Source of the DNA: Ciona savignyi
Lineage: Eukaryota > Chordata > Ascidiacea > Phlebobranchia > Cionidae
Assembly (NCBI GenBank): GCA_000149265.1
Contig: CH002866.1
Location: 723,132 to 787,131 of the forward strand
Direction: 5' to 3'
Length of the DNA stretch: 64,000 nt
Part shown: positions 36,021 through 48,800 of the stretch, one piece after another
How positions within the stretch are numbered: the first letter of the stretch is position 1
Layout of the letters: each line of letters begins with the position of its first letter
Translations under genes and position numbers: made by a program
Notes under the pieces: generated by a model
The model's database searches: none
Seen by the model: the letters and a program-made list of their open reading frames with translations, nothing else
What the model was told of the DNA's origin: nothing

Positions 36021-36881
36021 ACCTTTATATATTTCTACCCTTTTCACAGCGACATCTACGTTCGTAATCCCCACTGTTTATCATGCAATTTACGTATACA
36101 TTTTTGCAATGCACTTGTATTGGAATTGTCTAAAATGAGAAGTTAACTCATAAAATGAATTAAACTAAAGTGAACTGCCGCATAGTGATCCTTTAATGCT
36201 TAGAACATGTTTCGTTTACAACTCACACATATACTTGCATTTTATATAGTTAGTAGCAGGTTCCCACGTGTATTATTAGCTTCTAGAAGCGTCGTTGCCA
36301 TGCTTTCACATAAATCATCGGTTCACATACCTAGAGCGCCTGAACGTGAACCATGGTTTACGATTAGTTCACGTTAGAATTTCAGTTACATTCACAAAGA
36401 CCTTCCATCTAGAGAACAAGGGCCTCTCTAACCACTGGCTTCGCCATAATTCGCGGAATCGGCTCCAGGTCTGTACATCTATTCGGCAACGATTAACGCG
36501 CTGGACAATGAAACGTTGGACGGTGCGACTTCTAATTTGATAACGTTGCAGGCTCTCTCTCTCGCGCGCATCGCTACTAAGGCTGCTATTATGGTTCGAG
36601 CGAAGATCAAGAACTTTGCATTGTCTTTGCGCGTGACGCAAGAGACAAGTGCGAAGTAAAGTTTCTAAATAGAAGGCTACTTATTGCAACGAAAGCACCG
36701 GAGTCCAAGCCCATGGTCTCATTCGTGCCAGAGACACACTGGCGACAGGACGTTCACAGAACAGTCTTAGGGATAGTTCTCTAGACAACTAGAGGACATT
36801 CGAATTTTTTAACTTTTTAAAATTATATTAGTTTTCAGATCCGTATTAGGGTCCTAATTGCCAAAAAACTCAGTAGCCGAA
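36021..36881. other. Intergenic / 5' region of the ShKT-TSP1 gene
   Basis: The first about 260 bp are the AT-rich 3' flank of the basic-protein gene. About 36290-36720 is less AT-rich and has no convincing coding frame on either strand. At 36824-36840 a pyrimidine-poor AT stretch ends in TTTTCAG, a good acceptor 42 bp before the next ATG. So there may be a spliced 5' UTR or a trans-spliced leader (inference). Confidence 0.45.
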
Positions 36882-39800
36882 ATGTTACTGGACAATCAAA
36901 GTTCCAGTTTATTTATTCGAGTTATGCTTTATTTTGTGACAAGTTGGCTGCTCATGCAGTCCGCCTTATGCTTGGAGCCGGGATTAGACTCAACTTCTAT
37001 ATTGGTAAGTCAATTTTTAAAGGTAGATATATGTTAAAAAGTACATAAGTTATTTAGGTGAAGAGCGTACATTCTTGATTTTAAACAAATTACTGTGCAA
37101 AATCCAACATACCCTCAAACCTAACCTTAGTTCAAATTTCCTAATTACGGGGTGTTTATAGGTAAGACTGTTTAGTATGGGTTTGGGCTTTCTTTATATA
37201 TGAGAAACTATGTATATAAACTAATAGAACTTAGTCTTATGTAAAAAAACTAATTTAAGTTTTGTTCTCGACAGAACCAACCGTTGCTGGAGCTACTGGA
37301 AAATGAAATTACGTCATCACACAACGTGATGCGAAGAGAAGTGGAAGAAGAGGAAGAAAATACTTGTCGAGATGAAAACCGCAGATGCAGATTCTGGAAG
37401 AGAGAGGGATATTGTAACCAAGACGACTATAAGAAATACATGAGTCTGAAATGCAAAAGAAGTTGCGGAATTTGTAAAGGTAAATTTAAAATAGAGTTAA
37501 TTATTTTCTCTCTGGAAAATTGTAGTCTCAGCAAGATTACCTGTAACCACCGGCAGTTAAACATTATACGATTTTTCTATTATGTACAACGGGTTAACAT
37601 TTTTACCCAGTCAAGTAAAGTATATAAAGAAGCCTAGGGTAGTTTGTGATTCAGTGTAAATTTTTTATGCAGATGAGTGTCGCGACACCCGCTCCGTTTG
37701 TGGCTACTGGGCCAGCAGCGGATATTGCAATAAAGGGACCTACCGAAAATTCATGGTTGTGAATTGTCGAAAGTCATGCGGGCTGTGCGGAGGTAAGTGC
37801 GTTGTGTTTGTTTATTAAACGTGGTAGGTAACAAAAATGTTGCAGATAACGATACAATTGTGGTGTCCACAACGTTGTTCACCACCACTCCATTTGAAAA
37901 CGCGACAAATCTTGCGAGCACAGTTTCATCGAATCTCACGACAACTTTGCCAACTTCAACCATGCCTACCTCACCTATTACCACAACTGAGAATAAAACA
38001 ACAGCCATGGCCATGACATCACCGATTATTGTAATGACATCGACAGAGGACATTGCGCAGACGACAGTGCCCCTAACGACCTCGCCCACAATAACAACAG
38101 GTACGGTTCTAATCTATATGAGATGCATCTCCAGCGTTCTAACCACTCGTGAACTTCAGTATCCACAGCGGTTCCATGCGTTGACGTCGCCAACTCGTGC
38201 TACTTGCTTGCGTTTGCCTGTGCCACCTCCCCCTTTGCTCGGGAAAAATGCAAATTTACTTGTGGATTATGTCAATCTCCTGCAGGTATGTAAAAAAACT
38301 AAATAACAATTATAGCAATATTTCAAACTCGTATTCTATACAGTGATTTCAACCACCGCTGGTATGACTGTGTCTTCTACCGAAGCGGTCACCACGCCAA
38401 AAACAAAGTTTACATCACATCAAGAGACGACTATCGTTCCTAGTACGGCCGGCGATACTTCAACACCAGCTCAAACTGCGACTTCAGATATGATTACCTC
38501 CCCAGAACTTCCAACCACCACAATACCCGCCAGTGCTAATACTACCCCAGTTCCATGCGAGGATAGACTAGCTTCTTGCCGATACTTCCCTGTAACGTCG
38601 TGCAACAATGCTGCTATGATGAAGGTGCTGTGCAAAAAGAGCTGCGGATTATGTTCCACTATTCCAAGTATTACTACATCCCCGACAGTTCCAACGGGAG
38701 TTTCTACACTTGAACCTGAAACGACATCACTGGATTTCCAGCAAACTACCCTAGAAGTCACAACATCGCAACCAATCGAAGAAACCACTGTACAGTTTCA
38801 ACTGACTACAGATTCCAGTGAAAATAAAGATACAACAGTGGAGTTTAAGCAAACTACGCAGCCTCTCGCGCCTACGACTGGATCGTTTAGAGTAACCACA
38901 GAAGCTGGCGTGTTCCACCATACAACAGAGCTAGCCACAACTCAGCCCACATTGTGCGTGGACAAATACGTGGAGTGTGCATCACTAGCTCAATTCTGCG
39001 GTTCTATCTCGAACGTTACAGAAAGTTGCAAGAAAACGTGTGGTGTCTGTGGAACGACAACCACGGCTGCCACTGCGCGCACGACCGTTTTCCCTACCAC
39101 TGCTGCACGTGTTGAATGCGTGGACACCTTTTGGGATTGTGAACCGTTGAAACCGCAATGTAATGACCCGGAATCCTCAGCTTTTCTCAGCGAAACTTGC
39201 AGGGAGACTTGCGGCTTCTGCCCTACAACGACCCCTACCACCACTAACGATACAAGTAAGAACTAACCAAATAATTTGTATAATATTTTTCATTAAAGTT
39301 GAAGCTGCAGATCTAATACCTTTACTTCCAGATTGCCAGGATCTGAGGTCCGTCTGTAAGGAGTGGTCAACTTCAGGATTTTGCAATAGCGCCATCTACC
39401 CACAACTAAAGCCGTTTATGGAAACCAACTGTAGGAAATCATGCTCTTTTTGTGGTAAGCACCAGCAATTAAGAATCGTTATCGGCAAAGTATAGTTTGT
39501 GACTAAATCTAAATAAAATATATCCATATTTAGCCACTGAAACTTGGTCGGCATGGAGTGAATGTAGCGCTACTTGTGGCGGAGGAAAGCGCGCCAGAAC
39601 GCTGTCGTGCACCACCGGGAATTGCGAACGGCAAGAAGAGGCATGTGCGACGCGGGATTGCGCATCTTGTGCCGATGCCATGGCAACAGCCAGTTGTATT
39701 AATTACAAAAACAGAGGTATGTGACCCTGTACAGTCTTCTAAAATTGGGAAATATAAAACAAATGTGACCCCAGACAAATTAAAACACACTAGTGAAATA

Positions 39801-42800
39801 TTACATCAAAATTTATTCTTAGGCGCCTGTACACTTGAGTTAGTAAAACGAATTTGTACTGCTACCTGTGAGCTTTGCGGATCAGAAAATGCAACAGTTG
39901 CTACGGACCAACCTTCAACGGTGAACGCAACTCAGTCAACAGGTAAGTTTGTTTTTAAAACTGGGTTTAAGTTTTTAAACTATGTAAAAAGCTATAGGTA
40001 AACGCCACCTATATTCTAAGAGTACTTTAATCCCTGAGAGTATTTACGCAGTGCAATAGGTTAACAACATGATAAGCATAGTATAGTTCATTTTATTGTT
40101 CGACTTTTAAGGACCAATAAATGAGCATAGAAAAAGCAGTGACTAAAAATTAAAGTATACCCGAATTGTATTTTAGGCAATGCAACATGCGAAGATAAAC
40201 ATGTGAAATGTGCAAACTGGTCAAACAGCGGATTTTGTTCTTCAACCTACACCAACTACATGACCACAAACTGCCCCGAATCATGTGGCCTATGTGGCGG
40301 TATGTAATAAATTTTCCAACGCTAGATTTGTAAAATCGAAATTTACATATATGTCATTTATTATCCGGATATTATACTTTTAAATTAAGCAAGGTCAATT
40401 TATATAAATTCTATCCAGGACATTTAACTGCATTTAATCTACAAATAAATTGAATTTAGACTTTTGGCTAAAGGCATATGTCATTGTTAAGTTTAATAGA
40501 TTTTTTCTAACAACATGTTCTTAAATGCAGTTTGGAATGTGTGGTCCAGTTGGTCAGCCTGTTCAGTAAAATGTGGGGGAGGTGTGCAACAAAGAAGACG
40601 ATCATGCAAAGCTAGTAAATGTGCCGGAGAATCAAGAACGATGAAAACTTGTAACATGAACCGATGCTCAAGTATGTTGGGACTTGCAATGATTCAGTGA
40701 TTGACTGAGTTGTTTACCTAACTTGGGTTTTCATATTTCTTGCAGGTTGTTTTGACCAGGCAGCCTATTGCTCAGCCTTTGCGCAGGCCGGAAAATGCTC
40801 GGAAATATTGTGGAAATTTATGTGCCGGAAAAGTTGCAAAGTTTGTGTGGAACCTGTGCTGCCAAGTAATTATTGTTTTTATTTAGAAACATTTTTTTAA
40901 GTTAAAATGCTTACTTAGGTTTAGCTGTGTTTGCTTTATTAGAAACAAAGCTAACGTTTTGTAATTTAATTTATATGTACCGGTTTATGAATATGTGTAT
41001 TAAAATTGCTATTTTTTTACTATGATGTTTTGTAAAGTGATTGCACTATAGTCTATATGATTAAACATTTCCATGAACAATGTGGTTTATATGTTTTTTA
41101 ATCTTTATGGTCCCAATGGCTTTACTCTGAAGTTTGTATACTTATCAACAAACTATTTTCCACAGCTACCTCACTGTGCGCCGACAAGCATGAGAACTGT
41201 CCATCTGCGGCTCAGCAAAGATGCTCTGACCCTCGTGTGGCTATGCTGTGCCCTAAATCGTGTCTCACCTGCACACCACCTTGCGAGGATCAACTGGTTG
41301 TGTGTCCGCAATACTCGCAGAATTGCTCGTCAAGTTTTATACGAACCAACTGCCCAAAGATGTGCAAGCAGTGTGGGGTGCCCGTGGTGACAGCAACAAA
41401 TGAAACTACAAGTACCGGTAAGTTATATTGTCCATATCGGTCTTAATGTACTTGTTAATGTAAAACAGGGCTAGATATCAAAAGGAATTTTACATGTTGA
41501 TTTGACTGTTGTACGAATGTTGGATGTGCTTTGGGATATTTTTTTCGATTTTTTATATAAAATTCATATAAAATTTTCCTAATGTTTATTTTGAATTGTT
41601 TTTTTTTGTGAACATCGGTTACTGCGAGGATTACCTTACTTCTTAGTTGTTTACTAATGCTTCAAATGGTTCTAGATATTTGCAAGGACACGAACCCGCG
41701 ATGCCCTGAGTTCAAGACATCTGGCCTTTGCACGAGTAAAAACTTTTACGATGCCTGTCCACTTTCCTGCGGAAAATGCACATCTGTTAAAATCCCCTTG
41801 AACGAGTGCAAAGACCAGCTCAGTTCCTGTGGAATTCTGGTGGAGAAAATGCAATGCACCAACTCAATGGTCAGAAGGTCATGTCCACAGAGTTGTGGTC
41901 TGTGCACAGAAACCACTTCCGCACCAGGTTGGTTAACTTTCACCCATGTATATTACTGTAATGGAAAGATGTTTGTCTAAAAGCATTTTTAAATCTACCT
42001 AGTTTAAAGAAAATGTTGAATTTTTCATTTTTTAACAATTATTTTTTTCAGTTACAGTTGCCACACCCCAAGTGTGTGTTGATTCGCACAGCAACTGTTC
42101 ACGTTGGTCCCAACTCGGCCAGTGTCAGAACACTTTCATAAAATCGCTCTGCAAGTCTTCGTGCAGAAATTGCGGCGCCCGAAACGCAGTCGTTGCCACC
42201 CCTGCCTGTTCTGACCAACTTGGTGCCAACTGTCGGCTGCTGACAAGCCGCTGCAGCGAAGTATCGGTCAAAATGCTGTGTCAGAAGTCGTGCGGCTTCT
42301 GCGGGGTGCCATCTGTGGCAGTCGCATGTAAAGATCAGATCCCGGAGTCTTGCAAAAGAGTGGCAGCACTGAATGCATGCAAACAGAGCAACTTCGAAAC
42401 CCTGTGTCCAGTCAGTTGTGGTCGGTGTACTAATACTCCAACACAACCATCCATTACAGGTAAGGGGACTCCAAAGTTAAACAAAATACCTAGCTATTTC
42501 AAATTACATTTCATAAGAAAAAAAATATTTCAATTTTTATATTATTTGCCTAGCTCTATTACAATTTTTTTTAAATAAATTCAAAATATGTAACATACTT
42601 TATTGCGTTTATGTTTTACATTTTTGTTAAACATAATCATCTATCTATAATCTTGTCCATTATCACCCACATTTTTGCATCATTATTTTATCTCAGTTTC
42701 AGAATCAACCTGCGTGGATACACGAACCGACTGCAAGGTATTCTTGGACAACAACCTCTGCAACAACCCCACGATCTACCGCATGTGTGCGAAAACATGC

Positions 42801-45800
42801 GGCTGCAAAACTGATACCCCACAAGAAGCTAGAATAGCAAGTGCGTGATAATAGGGAATATTTAGTCATATAAACTTGATCTGAAAATATAAAGCAAAAC
42901 TAGTTTATTGATCATTTTCTCCATTATCTTAAACAACGCATTTGTGGTTGGCTTCTTACTTTACTTCCAGTCAAATAATTTCCAACATTTTTTTCTCCTC
43001 AGCGGCTTGTATTGATTCCAGTGCACAGTGTGTACAGTTTAAGAAGCTCAACTATTGCCGGACGTCAGACTCAGTGAAAGCTCTCTGTGCGAAATCATGC
43101 GACCAATGCATAACCCCAAGCCTACCTGCATTACCTTGTAAGTCAATAAAGTTGACAAGTTTATTTTATACCTCATTTTAGCTTTAGGCTGCAAACAAAT
43201 TCAAACCTCTGTAAAACCGTTGGTGGTTAGCAAGCAATCGGAAGGTTGTGATATCGAAACCAGCTGCTTGGTAGACAATTGTGCACTTGTACAACACATG
43301 CATCCTAGCGGTGAAATCAGTTTTGAAAACTTTAATGCTTTAAATTCTTTTACCAAACTTTTAACAAAAGAAAACTTTTAAAAACTTCAATATTCAGTCA
43401 ACTTACAAATCTGATATTTGTTCCTCATTTTCAGCTCTTCCTGCCGCTCCCATCTGCAGAGATAATGACACACGGCTGTGTGCAAAGTACAAGGGACTTT
43501 GCATACTTTCCACTGTTGCAAGGCAGTGTCAAAAGACATGCCAGAAGTGCGTGGTTACTGATCAGGAAGGCATGTCCAACACAGCACAAACTACACAAGG
43601 TATGTTATTGAAATCAAACAATCAGTGTATTCACTTGCAATAAAGTTTAACGATTCATTCAGTAATACCTAAAATTTGTTTAAAATACCTGTTTTAACCG
43701 TATAAGTGCGTTAACCGGTCAATACAAAATATGTAATAATAGACACTGGGTAATACAATATATGCAATAATAGACAATAGTTTAGTTAATTTTTTGAAAA
43801 CACAAAGAAAGACCTATGATGAAAAATTTGAAAGTGGAAAAAAGACAGCAAAGCGACAATTTTAAAACACACATATAATCCAATCAATTATCTACTTTAG
43901 GTATATTAAGACATGGCCGCCAACTATTTAGACATGTTTTGAACATTCTGACGGTACTTTTCAATTATTTAATCATTTTGTAGTGTCTACCTCTGGCTGC
44001 TTTGATAACATGAAGAGTTGTGGATCCTATGTAGCATACTGTAGTGTGTGGAAGACATACATGCGGACCATGTGCAAGAAGACTTGTAACGCGTGTGGCA
44101 CAAACACTCCTCAGCCTACAACTGCAGCACCTGGTAAGTAGATTTGTAAATTAAATTTTAAACACTTTTTTGCTTCCTAATACATTTTTTTTTTGGGGGG
44201 GGCGGTAAAAACATTTTTTGTATAAATATATCTGTGTATAAAAGTATTATTTTTTTGTATAAAAATTTAAAAAAAAAATCAATTAAAATCAAAACGTGGT
44301 ACTAGTTCTACCGCAACAGGCATTCTAAATTGGGCCAAAGCAACAACTAATTTTGAAAACCTTTTAATTTTGAAAACCAGTTGGACTGGGCGAATGGAGC
44401 GCCTGGTCAGTGTGGTCCGAGTGCAGCAAGAGTTGCAACGATGACCCCAGTCCACTGACTGCAAACAGTGGGGGAATAACCCGCCGGAATCGAACCTGTG
44501 ATGGTGGGTCATATTGCGACGGCATCTCAAGCCAGACTTTAAGATGCAACAAAGATTATTGTCCTGATATTGACCCAAGCAGACAACAAAGTAAGTGGAA
44601 GAAATAGTATAACGTATTTTTTTACCTAGCCAAGTTTTGAACCCATGATGTGTTCATCATTAAGACATTTTTGTATAGGATTCGGTTATATGTATCGGTT
44701 GTATTAACTATTCAGCCACAACCATACCCATAATCATGGTCTCTTTTTTTGTTTTTTACCAAGCCAAGTTTCGAACCCATGATGGGCTCATCACTAGGAC
44801 ATTTTTGTATTGGAGCCGTGTGTATATTGGTTGCGTTAACCATTCAGCTATATTACCGTACATGATAACGCATGTTAACTCCTGTAAGTGTAATAAAGCA
44901 TAATGACTTAGAAGTTTGCTATATAACCAATTTCTAATAGTTAATATGTGTTTTATAAATGTAAGTTGCATCTATTTAACTCGGTGCTTATTTTGCAGAA
45001 TGTGTTGACACCAACGCGTTGTGCCCTGTCATGAAAGAAGAGGGAAAATGTAGAGCGATCCGATTCCGACCTGTGGTCATGGTGCAGTGTAGATTCACCT
45101 GTGGCTTCTGCACGCCAGGTAAGTCGTCGGACATTTTTTCCGCTCCGATTCTACCCTATCTCTTCCCAACAAAATTCCTTAGATTAGATCATTTCAGCAA
45201 GGCATACATAAATCATTAGCTTGTAGTGTCTGAAATTTCTTTTAACTTGTATATGACAGTTATGACCACATTAAGGAAACACACTGTCACTTTTTTTTAT
45301 AATCCAAAACTGTAAATCAACTATTTGAACATGAAAATTACCACAGCTATCTTTTTAAATCAAGATTTTATTTTACCTGAATAGATATCTTAAGTCTCTC
45401 CAATAGAATAATGAATAAAAACTACTTTAAAGTTATAAAACAACACATTAAAAAGCAAGTGTTCAAACAAAGGCTGCTCACAACTTGGAGAAAAGCGTAT
45501 TTTGTATGATTTATTTTCTTCTTCCAACAGAAATGGTGTGGGGCAATTGGTCTGCATGTAGTGTTGCTTGCGGCAACGGGACCCAGAGCCAGTTGCTTGA
45601 GTGTGAAGTTCCTGGGGCTTGCGCCAACCAGACCACGATAAACACCACCCGTGAACGAGCCTGTCAGATGGAGCCCTGCAGTGTGTGGGTGGAGTGGTCC
45701 TCGTGGTCGAGATGTTCCTCGTCGTGTGGATCCGGGAGCAAGATCCGGATGCGGGTGTGTGAGGGAGTCGGATGCGAGGGGGATACACAGGAGGAAGCGC

Positions 45801-48800
45801 CGTGTTCGGATAATGCTCCGTGTCCAGGTAGCTATACTGTTACATTCCAAATATTTTACCAGATTATTAAACCTGTAACACTGAAATATTTATGTGACAT
45901 CACATAACGAATGATATTATTTCTATGAAAGAATAAAATTTACAGTGGTTCCACATTCTTTGAATTTTAATTTTCTTGTTATGACATTTTGTCCTACCAT
46001 TCTTACAAATTTCTTTTGGTTTTGTACCAGTCTTGACCTCGAACTCAGGACCACTGTATCTCTTTTTATGTTTTGTTTACTATGTTGTCCATATAAGTTG
46101 TATTATCCATTCGACGGCACTCCCATTTACATTTCTCTTATTCCAGCTTGGTCGACATGGTCTCACTGGGAGACATGTAGCGCCTCGTGTGGAGGAGGAG
46201 ATAAAAAGAGAACAAGGAGCTGTAGCAACGGGGATGATTGCGTTGGACTTAAAGAGGAGCTGGATTCATGCAACCAACATCAATGCGTGAGTTGAAGTTG
46301 TAGTTTTGTTGCCTTTTTTTATCTGGTATATAAATTTGAGTTCTTTTTATTCCTGTTTTCAGCTTGATTTTATTTTTTAGTTTTTTTGGATCAATACCGT
46401 ATCAATTTTCAGCTTGTGTAAAAGCTTTAGCTCCTATCCATCCATAGTTGAGAGTTTTATTATTGTTCACATGCATTTTTTTAAGTATGGTTGCTTAATC
46501 TGATCATTGAGTGTATTTAGATGTTGGTTGTTTTGCAGACGATCAGTTGGGGCAGTTGGGAAAGCTGGAGCATCTGTTCTCCTGACTGCGGCGAAAGTAC
46601 AAAAACCAGAACACGTTCTTGTCCAGGTAAAACAGCTTTACAATATTTTAATTCAACCATCAAATAATGAACCATGTTAGCTATACATTTTGCCTTCAGG
46701 CATTTTTATCCTTTTTCTCCAACAAAACAAATAGTCCCTAATCAGGTCATCAAAAAAAGAAAAAAAATATTAAATATAGCATACAGGGCCATCTCACCTA
46801 AGTAAAATTACAATAATTTTCAAACTTAAATTAAAATTACAGGTATATTTTGTTTAACAAACTGCCAACACCAGTATTTTACCAGTTTTAAAATTTTCTC
46901 GCTAGACGGCGTGAGCTGCCCAGGAAACTCAACCGAAACTGCGTTCTGCAAATTCAAAGTTTGTCCGAGCGAGGGAATCTGGTCGGCATGGGGAGAATAT
47001 GGAAGATGTAGTAATGCAACTGGACCTTGCAGGAAAATGAGGTAAACATGATGTTTCAACACATAGTGTGTAGAAGATTGTTAAACAAGAAAGCTAATCT
47101 TTCTAAAAAACGTGCATTTTGAAAAGTATTTTAATTTGACACATTTTTTCTTAAAAAAGATTATCCAGCCCCCAAATAATTTTCACGTAATTCTAATAAA
47201 AAAGTCAACCAGACTTTGCCCATGTTAGTAGCAATCGTTTTTTTTCAGAATTTGTAATCCCGAGTATGTTATAACAAGGAATACTCGTATTTTTCATAAA
47301 AAGTTGTATTTTATATTTTTGATGCTGCTTCTTTAATTGTACATTCCCTCCAAACAATATCTCTAATTTTATTCTGGTCTCATACCCACTTTCAATCCAC
47401 AGACGCCGTATCTGTCTGAATGGGTTACCCGGTCGCGGGGGTTGTGTGGGGGCAAGCCACAACACTATGGAATGTGCCGAGTGCCTCGTTGGAATGTGGG
47501 AAGGCTGGAGCTCGTGGAGCAGATGTAGCACCTCGTGTGGATCCGGAGTAATGTCCAGAGAAAGGTAAGATTTTTATTAACTTTCCTCTTTGGACAAAAT
47601 CTTAAAGAAAAAAGGTCAAAAAAGTTGCCTCGTGCTGGTTAATCTAATGCCGAATTTATACAGTTCCACTTCTATTTTGAACCTGGACTCTAAAAGCATA
47701 ACTGTTCGAATAAAATCTGTAACAAATGTGTCAAATCCATAGACAGAACTAGCAGTTTAAATATGATAGACATGCATTAACACAACAGTAATATTGAAAA
47801 TATGATAACACATTAGTAATATTGCAAGAATATAACTCCATTTATACGACTACTCTTTGCCGGTATTGTTCTATGCATGGCACCGTCAACAAATTAACAC
47901 AAGCATCTGTTAACCTGCTGAATTCGCCAGGTCTTGCTTGAACGGTACAGCTGGTGTTAGTGGCTGCCCAGGCGACACTGAGTCATTCGGTCAGTGCAAC
48001 CAGCACTCCTGCCCTGCGTGGTCGACATGGAAACCATGGAGTGTATGTAGCGCCTCGTGTGGAAACAGCGGTGTCAGGGCTAGAAGCAGAGACTGCTATG
48101 ACGATTCAAGTGAGTTGGCTTGATTTATTTTCTTTTTTATGAGGCTAGGTACCGAAGCCTTAAAAATCCTAATGCGTCACTAAGATTGTAGTCGCATTAA
48201 CCAACCATTCGGCAACAATTATTTTATTTTTTTTTATTCTTGCGTTGAGTAATCAATAGATATTACACGTTGTCATCAACTCTTAGTATCCATATATCAG
48301 TGTATTAACTGCATTTTTGTAAATTGTCATTCTTGTGTGAGCAATCTGGCAAATAAGTCGTTATCAGATATAAAGCTCTTATAAAACTCCACACAGTTCT
48401 GAATATCAGCTGCATTTTCGCATCGCTATGATTATTACAATCCAAATTTGAATTTTTTGCTTTTTGTATTATTTTATGAAGTTTCAACTGTCATTAGGTT
48501 TGTCAGGTATACGGCTTTATACAGAAATTGGTACATGAAACGAACACATTAAGCATTCAACCATACAACCATTCTCTAACCTGTACTTTCATTTTCCAGT
48601 AGGCGACATTGTCACTGACTCATCATGTGGACAAGGGGCAGCAACAGAGATCGAAACTTGTGGTCGGGCCCCTTGCCCCGTCTGGTCATCGTGGGGCCGT
48701 TGGGGCAGCTGCAGTGTGTCATGTGGGGTCGGATGGTCCGAGCGTACCAGGTTGTGCAGAAATGGCACTGTCGGTGATATGGGGTGCCACATCGGGAAAT

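Larger units (their letters stand above)
39534..45118 (+). other. Mixed ShKT/TSP1 middle block
   Basis: Exons 8-21: 39534-39716, 39823-39942, 40177-40299, 40531-40671, 40746-40865, 41166-41417, 41676-41927, 42052-42459, 42697-42840, 43003-43137, 43435-43599, 43984-44133, 44381-44590 and 44999-45118. Three TSP1 repeats (exons 8, 11, 20) sit among 15 ShKT domains. Exons 13 and 14 carry two each and exon 15 three. One ShKT domain is split between exons 8 and 9. All these exons begin and end in phase 1, so any can be duplicated, lost or skipped without shifting the frame. Confidence 0.85.

Noticed and set aside
36295-36641. Frames on both strands in the less AT-rich stretch upstream of the ShKT-TSP1 gene
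   Set aside because: No family resemblance, no splice context, and both strands are equally open.
37751-38788. Val/Ser-rich minus-strand frames of 105-112 codons
   Set aside because: Antisense of the Thr-rich linker exons; the ACN-rich plus strand automatically gives long open GTN-type frames.
45390-45850. Minus-strand frames of 132-142 codons
   Set aside because: Antisense of the TSP1 exon at 45531-45827, which has clear WSxWSxCS repeats and proper borders.
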